Part shown: piece after piece, positions 42,834 to 50,986 of the stretch
How the letters are laid out: each line of letters starts with the position of its first letter
Numbering within the stretch: the stretch's first letter is position 1
Source of the DNA: DATBGZ01 sp036557785
Lineage (GTDB): Bacteria; Actinomycetota; Actinomycetes; Mycobacteriales; Micromonosporaceae
NCBI GenBank assembly: GCA_036557785.1
Contig: DATBGZ010000043.1
Location: 1-64,000 of the forward strand
DNA length: 64,000 nucleotides
Direction: 5' to 3'
Notes under the pieces: model-generated
The model's input: the letters and a program-made list of their open reading frames with translations, nothing else
What the model was told of the DNA's origin: nothing
Database searches by the model: none
Position numbers and translations under genes: made by a program

Positions 42834-44426
42834 GTGAGCACCGTTCGGGATACCACCCACGACCTGCTCCGCGCCTGGGGTCTGACGATGGTCTTCGGCA
42901 ACCCCGGCTCGAACGAGCTGCCGTTCCTGTCCGCGCTGCCCCCCGACTTCCAGTACGTGCTCGGACTGCACGAGGGCGCGGTGCTCGCCATGGCCGATGG
43001 CTATGCCCAGGCGTCGGGCCGCCCGGCCTTCGTCAACCTGCACGCGGCCGCGGGGCTGGGCAACGCGATGGGCAACCTCAGCAACGCCCGTGCCGCCCAC
43101 ACGCCGCTCGTGGTCACCGCCGGGCAGCAGTCGCGGGCCATGGTCGGGCTCGGGGCCATGCTCGCCGAACCCGACCTGACCCGGGTGCCCGAGCCGCACG
43201 TCAAGTGGTCGTTCCAGCCGCTGCGGGCTCAGGACGTGCCCCGGGCCCTGTCCCAGGCCTACCACCTCGCCACGCTGCCACCGGCCGGTCCGGTCTTCGT
43301 GTCCCTGCCACTGGACGACTGGACGCAGGAGGTGGACGCGCAGGAGGTCGCGCGGCTGGAGCGGCGTCGGGTGCGCTCGACCGGCGCGGCCTCGGACGAA
43401 CTGGTCGCCGACCTGGCCGGCCGCCTGGCCCGCGCCACGTCGCCCGGCATCGTGGTCGGACCGGACGCGGACAACGAGCACGCCTATCCCCTCGTCGTGG
43501 CCCTCGCCGAGCGGCTCGGCGCTCCGGTGTGGATGGCGCCCGTCCCGCCCCGATGCCCGTTCCCCACCCGGCATCCGCTCTGGCAGGGCGTGCTGCCGCC
43601 CAGCATCGCCGGGGTCAGCGAGCACCTGGCCGGACGCGACCTCATCCTGGTGCTCGGCGCGCCCGTGTTCCGTTACCACGTCTACCTTCCCGGGCCGTGG
43701 CTACCGCCAGGCGCGGAACTCGTCGCGGTGGTCACCGACCCCTACGAGGCGTCCCGCCCCGCGTTCGGCGACGCGGTCGTGGCCGAGGTCGGCGCCGTCG
43801 TGGCACAACTGCTGGAGCAGTTGCCACCGGCGCGCATCGGCCCACGGCAGGTGACCCGACGCGCCGCGCGGGTGGCGACCCCGGATCGGGCACCGTTCAC
43901 GGCCAACGAGTTCTTCGCGCAGCTGTCCCGGTATGTGCCCGTCGAGGTCGCGGTCGTGAATGAGTCGACATCGAACACCGTCGAGTTCTGGGCACATCTG
44001 AACCGGGACCGCCCGCGCAGCCTCTTCTTCCCGGCGGCCGGCGGGCTCGGCTTCGGGCTGCCCGCCGCGGTCGGCGTGGCGCTCGCCCAACCGGGGCGTC
44101 GCGTGGTCGCGGTCCTCGGCGACGGCGCCTTCCAGTACGGGGTCACGGGGCTCTGGACGGCCGCCCAGCTCGGGCTGCCGGTCACCTTCGTGGTGCTGCG
44201 CAACGGCGGTTACGAGGGCCTGCGCATGTTCTTCGGGCCCCTGGGCATCGACAAGGCACCGGGCATGGAACTGCCCGGCCTCGACGCCGTCCAGATCGCG
44301 GCGGGCTACGGCGTGCCGGGCGAGCGGATCGGCACCGGCAAGGAACTCACCGCGGCCCTGTCCGCGGCGGCGAAGGCCGACGGTCCGCGCGTGCTCGAGG
44401 TACCCATCGGCCAGCGCAGCGGATGA
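42834..44426 (+). CDS. mdlC: Benzoylformate decarboxylase-like thiamine diphosphate enzyme
   Basis: A 530-aa ThDP enzyme that follows Pseudomonas MdlC along its whole length. FGNPGSNELPF (Ser26 equivalent), LHEGAVLAMADGYAQ (ThDP Glu), NLHAAAGLGNAMGNLSNA (His70 equivalent), RCPFPTRHPLWQG, GAPVFRYHVY (His281 equivalent) and VLGDGAFQYGVTGLWTAA (ThDP motif) are all present. It would turn an aryl-glyoxylate into an aryl aldehyde and CO2. It is complete and GTG-initiated with GGAGG upstream. Co-location with the O-demethylase suggests aromatic (mandelate- or methoxy-aryl) catabolism. Confidence 0.88.
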   Translation: MSTVRDTTHDLLRAWGLTMVFGNPGSNELPFLSALPPDFQYVLGLHEGAVLAMADGYAQASGRPAFVNLHAAAGLGNAMGNLSNARAAHTPLVVTAGQQSRAMVGLGAMLAEPDLTRVPEPHVKWSFQPLRAQDVPRALSQAYHLATLPPAGPVFVSLPLDDWTQEVDAQEVARLERRRVRSTGAASDELVADLAGRLARATSPGIVVGPDADNEHAYPLVVALAERLGAPVWMAPVPPRCPFPTRHPLWQGVLPPSIAGVSEHLAGRDLILVLGAPVFRYHVYLPGPWLPPGAELVAVVTDPYEASRPAFGDAVVAEVGAVVAQLLEQLPPARIGPRQVTRRAARVATPDRAPFTANEFFAQLSRYVPVEVAVVNESTSNTVEFWAHLNRDRPRSLFFPAAGGLGFGLPAAVGVALAQPGRRVVAVLGDGAFQYGVTGLWTAAQLGLPVTFVVLRNGGYEGLRMFFGPLGIDKAPGMELPGLDAVQIAAGYGVPGERIGTGKELTAALSAAAKADGPRVLEVPIGQRSG

Positions 44427-44475
44427 GCGTTCGGGCCAGGTGCCCGCGCAAGACCAGTGACCGGCGCGGACTGCG

Positions 44476-44787
44476 TCAGGCGATAGCGCTGAGGTAGGTC
44501 CTGATCGCGTTCGTGAGGCTGCCAACCGTCGTCTGCGTGAGCTGTCCTGCCGGACCGGCCACCGCATCAGGATCGAGTGATCGCGCTCGGGAAAGATCGA
44601 TCACTGCGGCGGTTGGCCAGTCCTGCCTGGTGAGCGGCACAAGAAACGCCGGGGCGAGGGCCGGGGCAGAGCGCTCGCGGACGGGCGCGATGAGCGCGTG
44701 CGCCGGGTTGTAGCGGTCCTCGCTGAGCACGACCACCCGCAACTGCTGGCTTCCAACCAGGTAGTGCAGGATGCTGCCCCGTCTCAT
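44476..44787 (-). CDS. MazF/PemK-like toxin
   Basis: A 103-aa protein of the MazF/PemK endoribonuclease size. MRRGSILHYLVGSQQLRVVV shows the usual N-terminal MRRG start and strand, then VVLSEDRYN, PVRERS and RSLDPDAVAG. ATG at 44787 overlaps the antitoxin stop by ATGA; a longer frame upstream is ignored. It is expected to cleave mRNA when the antitoxin is lost. The similarity is modest, and the pairing with a ribbon-helix-helix-like gene supports it. Confidence 0.7.
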   Translation of the reverse strand: MRRGSILHYLVGSQQLRVVVLSEDRYNPAHALIAPVRERSAPALAPAFLVPLTRQDWPTAAVIDLSRARSLDPDAVAGPAGQLTQTTVGSLTNAIRTYLSAIA

Positions 44788-45026
44788 TCGCTGGCCCACG
44801 AGGTGTCGTCGTGTGTGGACAACGCCGCGAGCGCGTCGCGCTCCGCCGGATCCGCCTGCATGTCCCACTGCCGGTATGCGGCAAGTGCAGCAGCTTCAAG
44901 GTACTCAAGAAGAGCGGCGTTGACGGCCGACGAGAACGTCGCGCCTGGCGTTCGTTCGACGTGCGCCACGAGCCTGCGGTCAACGTCTGGCCGCATCGAG
45001 AATGTGCGTTTGATCGCCGTCGCCAT
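44784..45026 (-). CDS. Ribbon-helix-helix antitoxin for the MazF-like toxin
   Basis: An 80-aa protein. IKRTFSMRPDVDRRLVAHVE then GATFSSAVNAALLEYLEAAA fits a ribbon-helix-helix DNA-binding domain. An acidic C-terminus (ERDALAALSTHDDTSWASE) would wrap the toxin. ATG at 45026 begins the domain; an upstream start at 45071 is less likely. It comes first in the operon, as is usual for antitoxins, and probably represses its own promoter in the 108-bp gap upstream. Confidence 0.72.
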   Translation of the reverse strand: MATAIKRTFSMRPDVDRRLVAHVERTPGATFSSAVNAALLEYLEAAALAAYRQWDMQADPAERDALAALSTHDDTSWASE

Positions 45027-45134
45027 ACCACGTGACGGTAGTAGCGGACGGGCGTACCCGATCTCCGACACGCCGTACCACCCGTAGCCAGTGCCGGGTC
45101 GGGCAAGGGTTCTGGGACGCGGACCTGGGCGGCC

Positions 45135-45515
45135 TCACGGGTCGTGGAATGCGGCGGGCTCGGGCGGGATCTGCTTGGCCATCAGGCAGAACTCGTTGCC
45201 CTCCAGATCCTCCAGCACCACCCACGACCCGCTCCCGATGATGCTCGATCGCCGCGCGCCGAGCTCGAGCAGGCGTGTCAGCTCCTCGCCCTGGGTACGG
45301 TCGGTCGGACAGACATCGAAATGGATGCGATTCTTCACGAGCTTGGGCTCCGGCACGCGCAGGAACAGGATGTCGGGGCTCGAAGTCGCACCCCGGATGG
45401 CAACCCCGGTCTCGTCGCGATCGGAGACCCGGTAGCCGAGCACGCCGCACCAGAAGCGCGCCAGCAACTCGGGGTCCGCACAGTCGATCACGATGTCGCC
45501 CACCCGGCTCGTCAC
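45135..45515 (-). CDS. VOC (glyoxalase-like) family protein
   Basis: A 126-aa single-domain vicinal oxygen chelate protein. VGDIVIDCADPELLARFWCG, GYRVSDRDE, then RIHFDVCPTD and LEDLEGNEFCLM are the landmarks of the actinobacterial glyoxalase-like group. His and Glu at metal positions (IHFDV, GNEFC) are present. The reaction cannot be told from sequence. It starts at GTG 45515 and is divergent from the unknown gene at 45614. Confidence 0.8.
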   Translation of the reverse strand: MTSRVGDIVIDCADPELLARFWCGVLGYRVSDRDETGVAIRGATSSPDILFLRVPEPKLVKNRIHFDVCPTDRTQGEELTRLLELGARRSSIIGSGSWVVLEDLEGNEFCLMAKQIPPEPAAFHDP

Positions 45516-45613
45516 GGACGCGAGCCTAACGCGCCGCCCAGAGCCGCGGTTGCCCTCCCGCGGCGACCTACGGGAGGATCGATCACCGCTGTCCTTCTCG
45601 CAAAGGGGTGACG

Positions 45614-47005
45614 ATGGAGCAGGCCGCGCGGTCCTACCCGTGGGCGATCTGGGCAGAGTGGGCCGGCGACCCGGAGCTGACGCTGGCCGAGGGCGCGGAC
45701 CGGCTCGTGGCCACCTTCCGTTCGGTGGAGCGCAACCTGCTGCCCGACAACCGGTCCTGGCACGTCAGCGGCGGCAAGGCCGACCTGGCCAACGATGACC
45801 CCGAGTTCGTGGCGAAGCTGACCCGACGCCTGGCGCGCTCACGCACGCCCGCGATGGTCGCCGCGGCGGACCGCTTCGCCGACGCCTCCCTCTCCGTCTC
45901 GCCGCGCTCGCCGGGCGGGCCGTGGGGTTCGTTGCTGCAGGGCGTGTCCAAGCCTGGCGACCTGCACTTTCACGACGGCTGGTTCCGGCTCGAGTTCTCG
46001 GGTGGCGGAGCATTGCGACTCGGCGTCCTGACCGAGCAGGCGCTGCGCGTGCTCGCCGACATCGCCCGCGCGTGGCAGGCCCGCAACGCGTGGATCGACA
46101 TGGTTCACGTGCGCCAGCAGTGGAACCAGTGGGACAACGGCCTGCCGGTCTTCGGCTGGGCCACCTGGCTGCACCCGTCGTTCGCCACCGTCGACACCGA
46201 CGGCCTCGACGTCGAGACGTCCATCGTGGACGGTTGCCCGCTGGTCGTGCTGCGCACCGATCCGGACGCCACGGCCGACCGGGCGCAAGCGGCCGGGCGG
46301 GACGTCATCTGGCGGTTGGCCGAGCGCACCACGCTGGCCGACGGCACCGCGCTGCTGGACCGCAACCCGAGGCTGGGGGCGGTGATCGCGCGTGGCGCGC
46401 CCCGGCCGCCGCTGCGAGCGCCGCGCACCACACTCACCGACCGGCTCGCGAGCACGACCGCGGCGCCGCTGGTGGACCGGATCGTGGCGCTGGGTCTGGT
46501 CGACGCGCGGGACGCGTCCCGGGTCGCGAACCTGCGGGGGCGCACGCTGCGCAGCCTCGGGGAATCGGAGGACACGGCCGTGCTCGCGCTGCTCGTGCAC
46601 CTCGGCATCGTGTACCTGCTCGAGGAGGAGTCGTTTCAGGGCGTCCACGACGAGGCGGCCGACGGCTACCGGGCCGAGTTGGATGACATCGCGGAGGCCA
46701 GCCGCGGCATGGTCCGGCTCACCGACGTGGAGCTCGTTGACGCCGACGCCCGGCATCTGCTGCGGTTTTCCTGCAACGGCCGGCCGGTGCAGTGGTCGGT
46801 CGCGCACGCCGACGATGAGCACACCGAGGACCGCGCGGCCTACGAGGCGTTCCGCCGGGGGGTGGCGAGCCTCGTGCCCACGGACGCGTCGCAGCGCTGG
46901 TGTGTGGTCGAACCCGAGCTGCTCGGCGCCATCCCCTACGTATTCGCCGATCCCGACGTCCTGGCCGAACTGCTCGAGCCGTACGGCCTCGAGATCGCGG
47001 AGTAG
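45614..47005 (+). CDS. Unrecognised 463-aa protein
   Basis: A soluble protein with no recognised family. The N-terminal third is Trp-rich (YPWAIWAEWAGDPELTLAEG, then WHVSGGKADL); the middle has HVRQQWNQWDNGLPVFGWAT; the C-terminus is acidic (VAHADDEHTEDRAAYEAFRR). No signal peptide or membrane span is present. The Trp-rich first part faintly recalls immunity-protein folds. Start at ATG 45614, with AAAGGGG at a suitable distance, rather than GTG 45608. Codon use matches its neighbours, so it is a real gene. Confidence 0.6.
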   Translation: MEQAARSYPWAIWAEWAGDPELTLAEGADRLVATFRSVERNLLPDNRSWHVSGGKADLANDDPEFVAKLTRRLARSRTPAMVAAADRFADASLSVSPRSPGGPWGSLLQGVSKPGDLHFHDGWFRLEFSGGGALRLGVLTEQALRVLADIARAWQARNAWIDMVHVRQQWNQWDNGLPVFGWATWLHPSFATVDTDGLDVETSIVDGCPLVVLRTDPDATADRAQAAGRDVIWRLAERTTLADGTALLDRNPRLGAVIARGAPRPPLRAPRTTLTDRLASTTAAPLVDRIVALGLVDARDASRVANLRGRTLRSLGESEDTAVLALLVHLGIVYLLEEESFQGVHDEAADGYRAELDDIAEASRGMVRLTDVELVDADARHLLRFSCNGRPVQWSVAHADDEHTEDRAAYEAFRRGVASLVPTDASQRWCVVEPELLGAIPYVFADPDVLAELLEPYGLEIAE

Positions 47006-47022
47006 TCCGGCCGGCGCACGCC

Positions 47023-47928
47023 TCAGCCGAGGACGGCGCCCACCGAGAGGACGGCGAAGAGCAGCGTCAGGTACGTGATCGACGCATGGAACAGCCGCAT
47101 GGGCCGCGCCGACGCACCGCGGCGCAGTGCCGCCTGCAGCCGGTGCGCCTCGATGAGGAAGTAGCCACCGACCAGGGCGGCGCCGATGCCGTAGACCACA
47201 CCCGCGTCGGGCACCAGCGTCAGCGAGGCGGCCACGGTCAGGTAGGTGTAGACGAGGATCCTGCGCCCGACCACGGCCGGCGTGCTCACGACCGGCAGCA
47301 TCGGCACGCCGACAGAGGCGTAGTCGTCGCGGAAGCGCACTGCCAGCGCCCAGAAGTGCGGCGGCGTCCAGAGGAAGACGACGGCCGCCAACGCGAGCGC
47401 GGGCAGCCCCACGGTCCCGGTGACGGCGGCCCAGCCGACGAGCACGGGCACGCTGCCGGCTGCTCCACCGATCACGATGTTCGATGCGGTCCGCCGCTTG
47501 AGCAGCATCGTGTACACGAACACGTAGAACAGGAACGCGCCCAGCGCCAGCACGGCGGCCAGGGCGTTCACCCACACCACGAGGACCGCCGCTCCCGCGC
47601 CCGCGAGCAGCACGCCGAAGGCGAGCGCGTGCGCGGGTCGCACCGCGCTGCCGGCCGTGGCGAGCGGGCGTCGCGACGTGCGCCGCATAACCGCGTCGAT
47701 GTCACGGTCGACGTAGCAGTTGACCGCGTTGGCCCCACCCGCGGTCAGCGCGCCCCCGACCAGCGTGGCGAGGGTCAGCCCCAGCGAGGGCAGCGCGTGC
47801 CCGGCCAGGATCATCGGCGGCACGGTGGTGACGAGCAGCAGCTCGATGATGCGGGGCTTGGTGAGCGCGAGGTAGGCCCGGGCGAGCGCGGCGGGCCCGG
47901 CCGCCACCGTCAGCGGTTGCGCGCTCAC
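47023..47928 (-). CDS. ctaB: Protoheme IX farnesyltransferase (heme O synthase)
   Basis: A 301-aa UbiA-superfamily membrane enzyme that adds a farnesyl tail to heme B, the first step toward heme A for the adjacent oxidase. The prenyl-diphosphate motif NCYVDRDIDAVMRRTSRRPL lies near residue 68, and WTPPHFWALAVRFRDDYASV carries the second conserved site. About nine membrane spans are predicted. GTG at 47928 overlaps the ctaG stop (GTGA). The gene for the next step (ctaA) is not in the window. Confidence 0.93.
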   Translation of the reverse strand: MSAQPLTVAAGPAALARAYLALTKPRIIELLLVTTVPPMILAGHALPSLGLTLATLVGGALTAGGANAVNCYVDRDIDAVMRRTSRRPLATAGSAVRPAHALAFGVLLAGAGAAVLVVWVNALAAVLALGAFLFYVFVYTMLLKRRTASNIVIGGAAGSVPVLVGWAAVTGTVGLPALALAAVVFLWTPPHFWALAVRFRDDYASVGVPMLPVVSTPAVVGRRILVYTYLTVAASLTLVPDAGVVYGIGAALVGGYFLIEAHRLQAALRRGASARPMRLFHASITYLTLLFAVLSVGAVLG

Positions 47929-48770
47929 GAGGCCGCGTCCCGGAACTGCCGCGCGGTGAGCCGGGCGTGCGCCCGTTCGTCCTCGTCGAACCAGCGCCGC
48001 AGCAGCACCGCCAAGGGAACCGGCATAATGATCATCCCTACTGTCCACATGAGAGTTCCGGCCAGATGCTGGTCGGCCATCGGGGTCGCGCCCCACGGCG
48101 GTGGGTTGTCACCGTAGTACGGGTAGAGCAGTTGGTCGGCCTCCGCGATCGCCAGTCCCAGCAGCGCCATGACCGGCATCATCAGCAGCAGCAGGAACAT
48201 CCGGGCCGGCGCCGACAACGGCCGCCCGATCGGCTCGGACCCGATCGTCGTCGACCAGAACAGCACCGCCGCCGCGAGATACGCGATGTGCTCGGCCTCA
48301 TGGACGCGCGGCGATTCCAGGGCCGCCTCGTAGAACCCGGAGAGATGGCTCAGCACGAGCACCATGGCGAGCAGCCCGAAGGCGAGCAGCGGGTGGGTGA
48401 GCACCCGCGCCGGGCGACTGCGTACCACCGGCGCCAGGACGCTGCGCGGCAGCCACCGCGGGTCGGCGCGCAGCACCAGCCAGACGGGACCGGCGAGGAC
48501 AAGCAACGGCGCGGCCACCATCATAATCAGCAGATGTTGAGCCATGTGCATGCTGAATGACTCTTCGGCGAGAGCGTCCGGCGGCCCATCCACCGCGACG
48601 ACCAACGCGAGCAGCCCGGCGCCGAAGAGTGCGGCCCGGCCGGCCGGCCAGCCGACCCCCGCTCGGGACAGTCGCCACCACGCCGCCAGGTAGGCGAGCG
48701 CGGCCAGCCCGATGCCGGCCGTCGGCACAGGGTCCAGTCCCCACGCCGCCAGCACGGCGCCGACGCCCAT
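47925..48770 (-). CDS. ctaG: CtaG-type cytochrome c oxidase assembly membrane protein
   Basis: A 281-aa multi-span protein of the caa3_CtaG family. It has about seven membrane helices. Conserved His lie in SMHMAQHLLIMMVAAPLLVL and EAEHIAYL, and PPPWGATPMADQHLAG is typical. It is thought to help insert copper into the oxidase. ATG at 48770 has GGGGAG upstream; starts further up are not used. Its divergent partner is the cupredoxin lipoprotein gene. Confidence 0.88.
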   Translation of the reverse strand: MGVGAVLAAWGLDPVPTAGIGLAALAYLAAWWRLSRAGVGWPAGRAALFGAGLLALVVAVDGPPDALAEESFSMHMAQHLLIMMVAAPLLVLAGPVWLVLRADPRWLPRSVLAPVVRSRPARVLTHPLLAFGLLAMVLVLSHLSGFYEAALESPRVHEAEHIAYLAAAVLFWSTTIGSEPIGRPLSAPARMFLLLLMMPVMALLGLAIAEADQLLYPYYGDNPPPWGATPMADQHLAGTLMWTVGMIIMPVPLAVLLRRWFDEDERAHARLTARQFRDAAS

Positions 48771-48831
48771 CCTGATCTCCCCACAGCCGAGTTTCGGCGA
48801 GGATGGCACGCGGCGGCCTCGGCGGCCCGCG

Positions 48832-48849
48832 GATGACACAACTGTCATC
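48832..48849. promoter_or_regulatory. Inverted repeat between ctaG and the cupredoxin gene, candidate operator
   Basis: GATGACA CAAC TGTCATC is a perfect 7-bp inverted repeat with a 4-bp spacer in the 164-bp divergent region. It could control both ctaGB and the ctaC-F operon, for instance by a copper- or redox-responsive repressor. No adjacent regulator gene of that kind is seen. Confidence 0.4.
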
Positions 48850-48934
48850 AATGACGGCGCCGGTGATTACAGAAATCTCATCTTCGACGCCAGCCACTTT
48901 CCACGGTCGCGCGGACAGGTCTACACATCGGACC

Positions 48935-49894
48935 ATGACTAAGGCAGGCAATCTCCCGTCCGCCCCGCCCCGGTGGCGCACAGCGGTCAGCTTCGCGCTG
49001 GCCTGCTGCGTGCTTGTCGCGGTCGCCGCCTGCACCAAGGGCCGAGCGAGCGAGGAACCCGAGACTACGAGCACCACCGCAGCACCCGGCATGCCGACCT
49101 ATCAGGTATCCGTGTCCAAGTTCACCTACAGCGGCTTGCCCGCCTCGGTGCCGTCGGACACACCATTCCGGATCGTGTTCTCCAACAAGGAGTCCTTCGA
49201 GATCACCCACGAGATGGTCGTCATCCAGATCCCGTCCGGCAAGACGCTGCAGGACGTCATCGACGACGCCAAGGCGAACGGGCCCGACTCCGAGGACAAC
49301 TGGCTGCACTTCGGCGAGATCGGCGAGGTCAATACCGGCGCGACTGGCGTCGGCACCTTCGACCTGCCGCCCGGCAACTACGCCATCGCCTGCTGGCAGG
49401 ATGGCGCCGCCGGCGGCGGTACCGGTCCGCTGCACCTGACCATCGGCATGGCCCAGGCGTTCACCGCCGAGCCGTCGGCGACGGTCGCACCGGCCGCCAA
49501 CACCGCTGAGGGCCAGACCGTCCAGGTCTCGGTCGCCAAGTTCACCTACAGCGGCATGCCCGCCACGGTGCCCGCCAACACCCCGTTCCAGATCGTCTTC
49601 TCCAACAAGGAGTCCTTCGAGATCACCCACGAGATGGTCGTGGTCCAGATCCCGTCCGGAAAGACGGTGCAGGACATCATCAATGACGCCAAGGCGAACG
49701 GGCCCGACTCCGAGGACAACTGGCTGCACTTCGGCGAGATCGGCGAGGTCAATACCGGCGCCACGGGCGTGGCCACCTTCGACCTACCACCGGGCAACTA
49801 CGCCATCGCCTGCTGGCAGGATGGCGCCGCCGGCGGCGGTACCGGTCCGCTGCACCTGACCATCGGCATGGCCTTCGCGTTCACGGCCTCATGA
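48935..49894 (+). CDS. Lipoprotein with two tandem cupredoxin domains
   Basis: A 319-aa secreted lipoprotein (lipobox VAAC, Cys33) with two nearly identical domains at about residues 52-172 and 192-319. Each carries the blue-copper ligands His (EITHEM), Cys (YAIACWQDG), His and Met (GPLHLTIGM). The unit is about 420 bp. It heads the oxidase operon and overlaps ctaC by ATGA, so it likely hands electrons or copper to the oxidase. ATG at 48935 is chosen at the signal peptide. Confidence 0.85.
   Translation: MTKAGNLPSAPPRWRTAVSFALACCVLVAVAACTKGRASEEPETTSTTAAPGMPTYQVSVSKFTYSGLPASVPSDTPFRIVFSNKESFEITHEMVVIQIPSGKTLQDVIDDAKANGPDSEDNWLHFGEIGEVNTGATGVGTFDLPPGNYAIACWQDGAAGGGTGPLHLTIGMAQAFTAEPSATVAPAANTAEGQTVQVSVAKFTYSGMPATVPANTPFQIVFSNKESFEITHEMVVVQIPSGKTVQDIINDAKANGPDSEDNWLHFGEIGEVNTGATGVATFDLPPGNYAIACWQDGAAGGGTGPLHLTIGMAFAFTAS
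49105..49890. repeat. 420-bp intragenic tandem duplication (cupredoxin domain)
   Basis: Sequence from about 49105 is repeated from about 49525 at a constant offset of 420 bp. Long stretches are identical, such as the segments starting at 49180/49600 and 49276/49696. The near-identity at DNA level shows a recent duplication or active gene conversion. Confidence 0.85.
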
Positions 49895-50952
49895 ACAAGG
49901 GACATCCACGGATGCGCGCCGGGCGAGGCTGGCGGATCGCCGCCTGCCTCGCCTGCGCGGCACCGGTCATGCTCGCCTCCGGCTGCGTCAAGTCCGGTAT
50001 CTCGGCCAAGGCCGAGGAGACCAACGGTCTGTTCTGGACGATCATGCTGCTGGCGCTGCCGGTCTTCGTCCTGGTCGAGGGCCTGCTGGTCACGGCGATC
50101 ATCCGCTTCCGCAAGCGTGCCGGCGACGACAGCCCGCCACCCCAGACGCCCGGCGGGAAGGGCGCGATGACGGCGTTCTTCGCCGCGCCGCTGGCCATCG
50201 TCATCGTCATGCTCTACTTCGGCGAGACCGTGCTCGCCGATGTGGACCGGGTGTCGAACAACGCGGACCTGCACCTGGTCGTCACCGGCTTCCAGTGGCA
50301 GTGGTCGGCGAACTACGTCGACCAGGGCTTCACGGTCACCGGCAAGACCGACAAGAGCCGGATGGTCATGGAGGTGCCGGTCAACGCGGTTGTCCAGGTC
50401 GACCTGCGCTCCACAGACGTGATGCACGAGTTCTACGTGCCGGACCTGCTCTTCATGAAGAACGCGATACCCGGGCACCCCAACGTGTTCAGCTTCAAGC
50501 CGACCAAGCTCGGCACCTATCACGGCCAGTGCGCCCAGTTCTGCGGGTTGTCGCACGCGACGATGCAGTTCGACATGAAGGTCGTCTCGGCCGCCGACTT
50601 CCAGGCGTGGGTAGAGCAGCAGAGCCAGCCCCAACCCGCGGACACCACGTCGTGCCCGGCGCCCGCCACCGCGGTGACCCTGGTGGCCGAGCACATCTCG
50701 TGGGACCAGACCTGCATCGCCGTGGTCGCGAACCAGCCCTTCGCCATCACCATCGACAACCGTGACGTCGGCATCGCGCACAACTTCGCGATCTACACGG
50801 CGTCCGACCTGAAGAACCGGCTCTATCTGTCGGGGGACAACGAGGGACCGGCGGTCGACACCTTCACCGCGCCGGCGCTGCCAGCCGGCACGTACTACTT
50901 CCAGTGCAACATCCACGGTCCGGCGATGGCCGGAACCCTGGTCGTGAGCTAG
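49891..50952 (+). CDS. ctaC: Cytochrome c oxidase subunit II with a fused C-terminal cupredoxin
   Basis: A 353-aa lipoprotein-type subunit II. Lipobox Cys lies near residue 32 (MLASGCVK) and two membrane spans follow. The CuA domain has FQWQWSANYVDQ, DVMHEFYVP and the binuclear copper motif HGQCAQFCGLSHATM near residue 210. After a Pro-rich linker a further domain (residues about 255-353) has blue-copper ligands His (IAHNFAIY), Cys (YYFQCNIHG), His and Met. Usual subunit II proteins stop after CuA or add a cytochrome c domain; a cupredoxin tail is unusual. ATG overlaps the previous gene (ATGA). Confidence 0.92.
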   Translation: MNKGHPRMRAGRGWRIAACLACAAPVMLASGCVKSGISAKAEETNGLFWTIMLLALPVFVLVEGLLVTAIIRFRKRAGDDSPPPQTPGGKGAMTAFFAAPLAIVIVMLYFGETVLADVDRVSNNADLHLVVTGFQWQWSANYVDQGFTVTGKTDKSRMVMEVPVNAVVQVDLRSTDVMHEFYVPDLLFMKNAIPGHPNVFSFKPTKLGTYHGQCAQFCGLSHATMQFDMKVVSAADFQAWVEQQSQPQPADTTSCPAPATAVTLVAEHISWDQTCIAVVANQPFAITIDNRDVGIAHNFAIYTASDLKNRLYLSGDNEGPAVDTFTAPALPAGTYYFQCNIHGPAMAGTLVVS

Positions 50953-50986
50953 CGCTCGGGTTGAGGAGAGGGCACAAGGCGAGACG

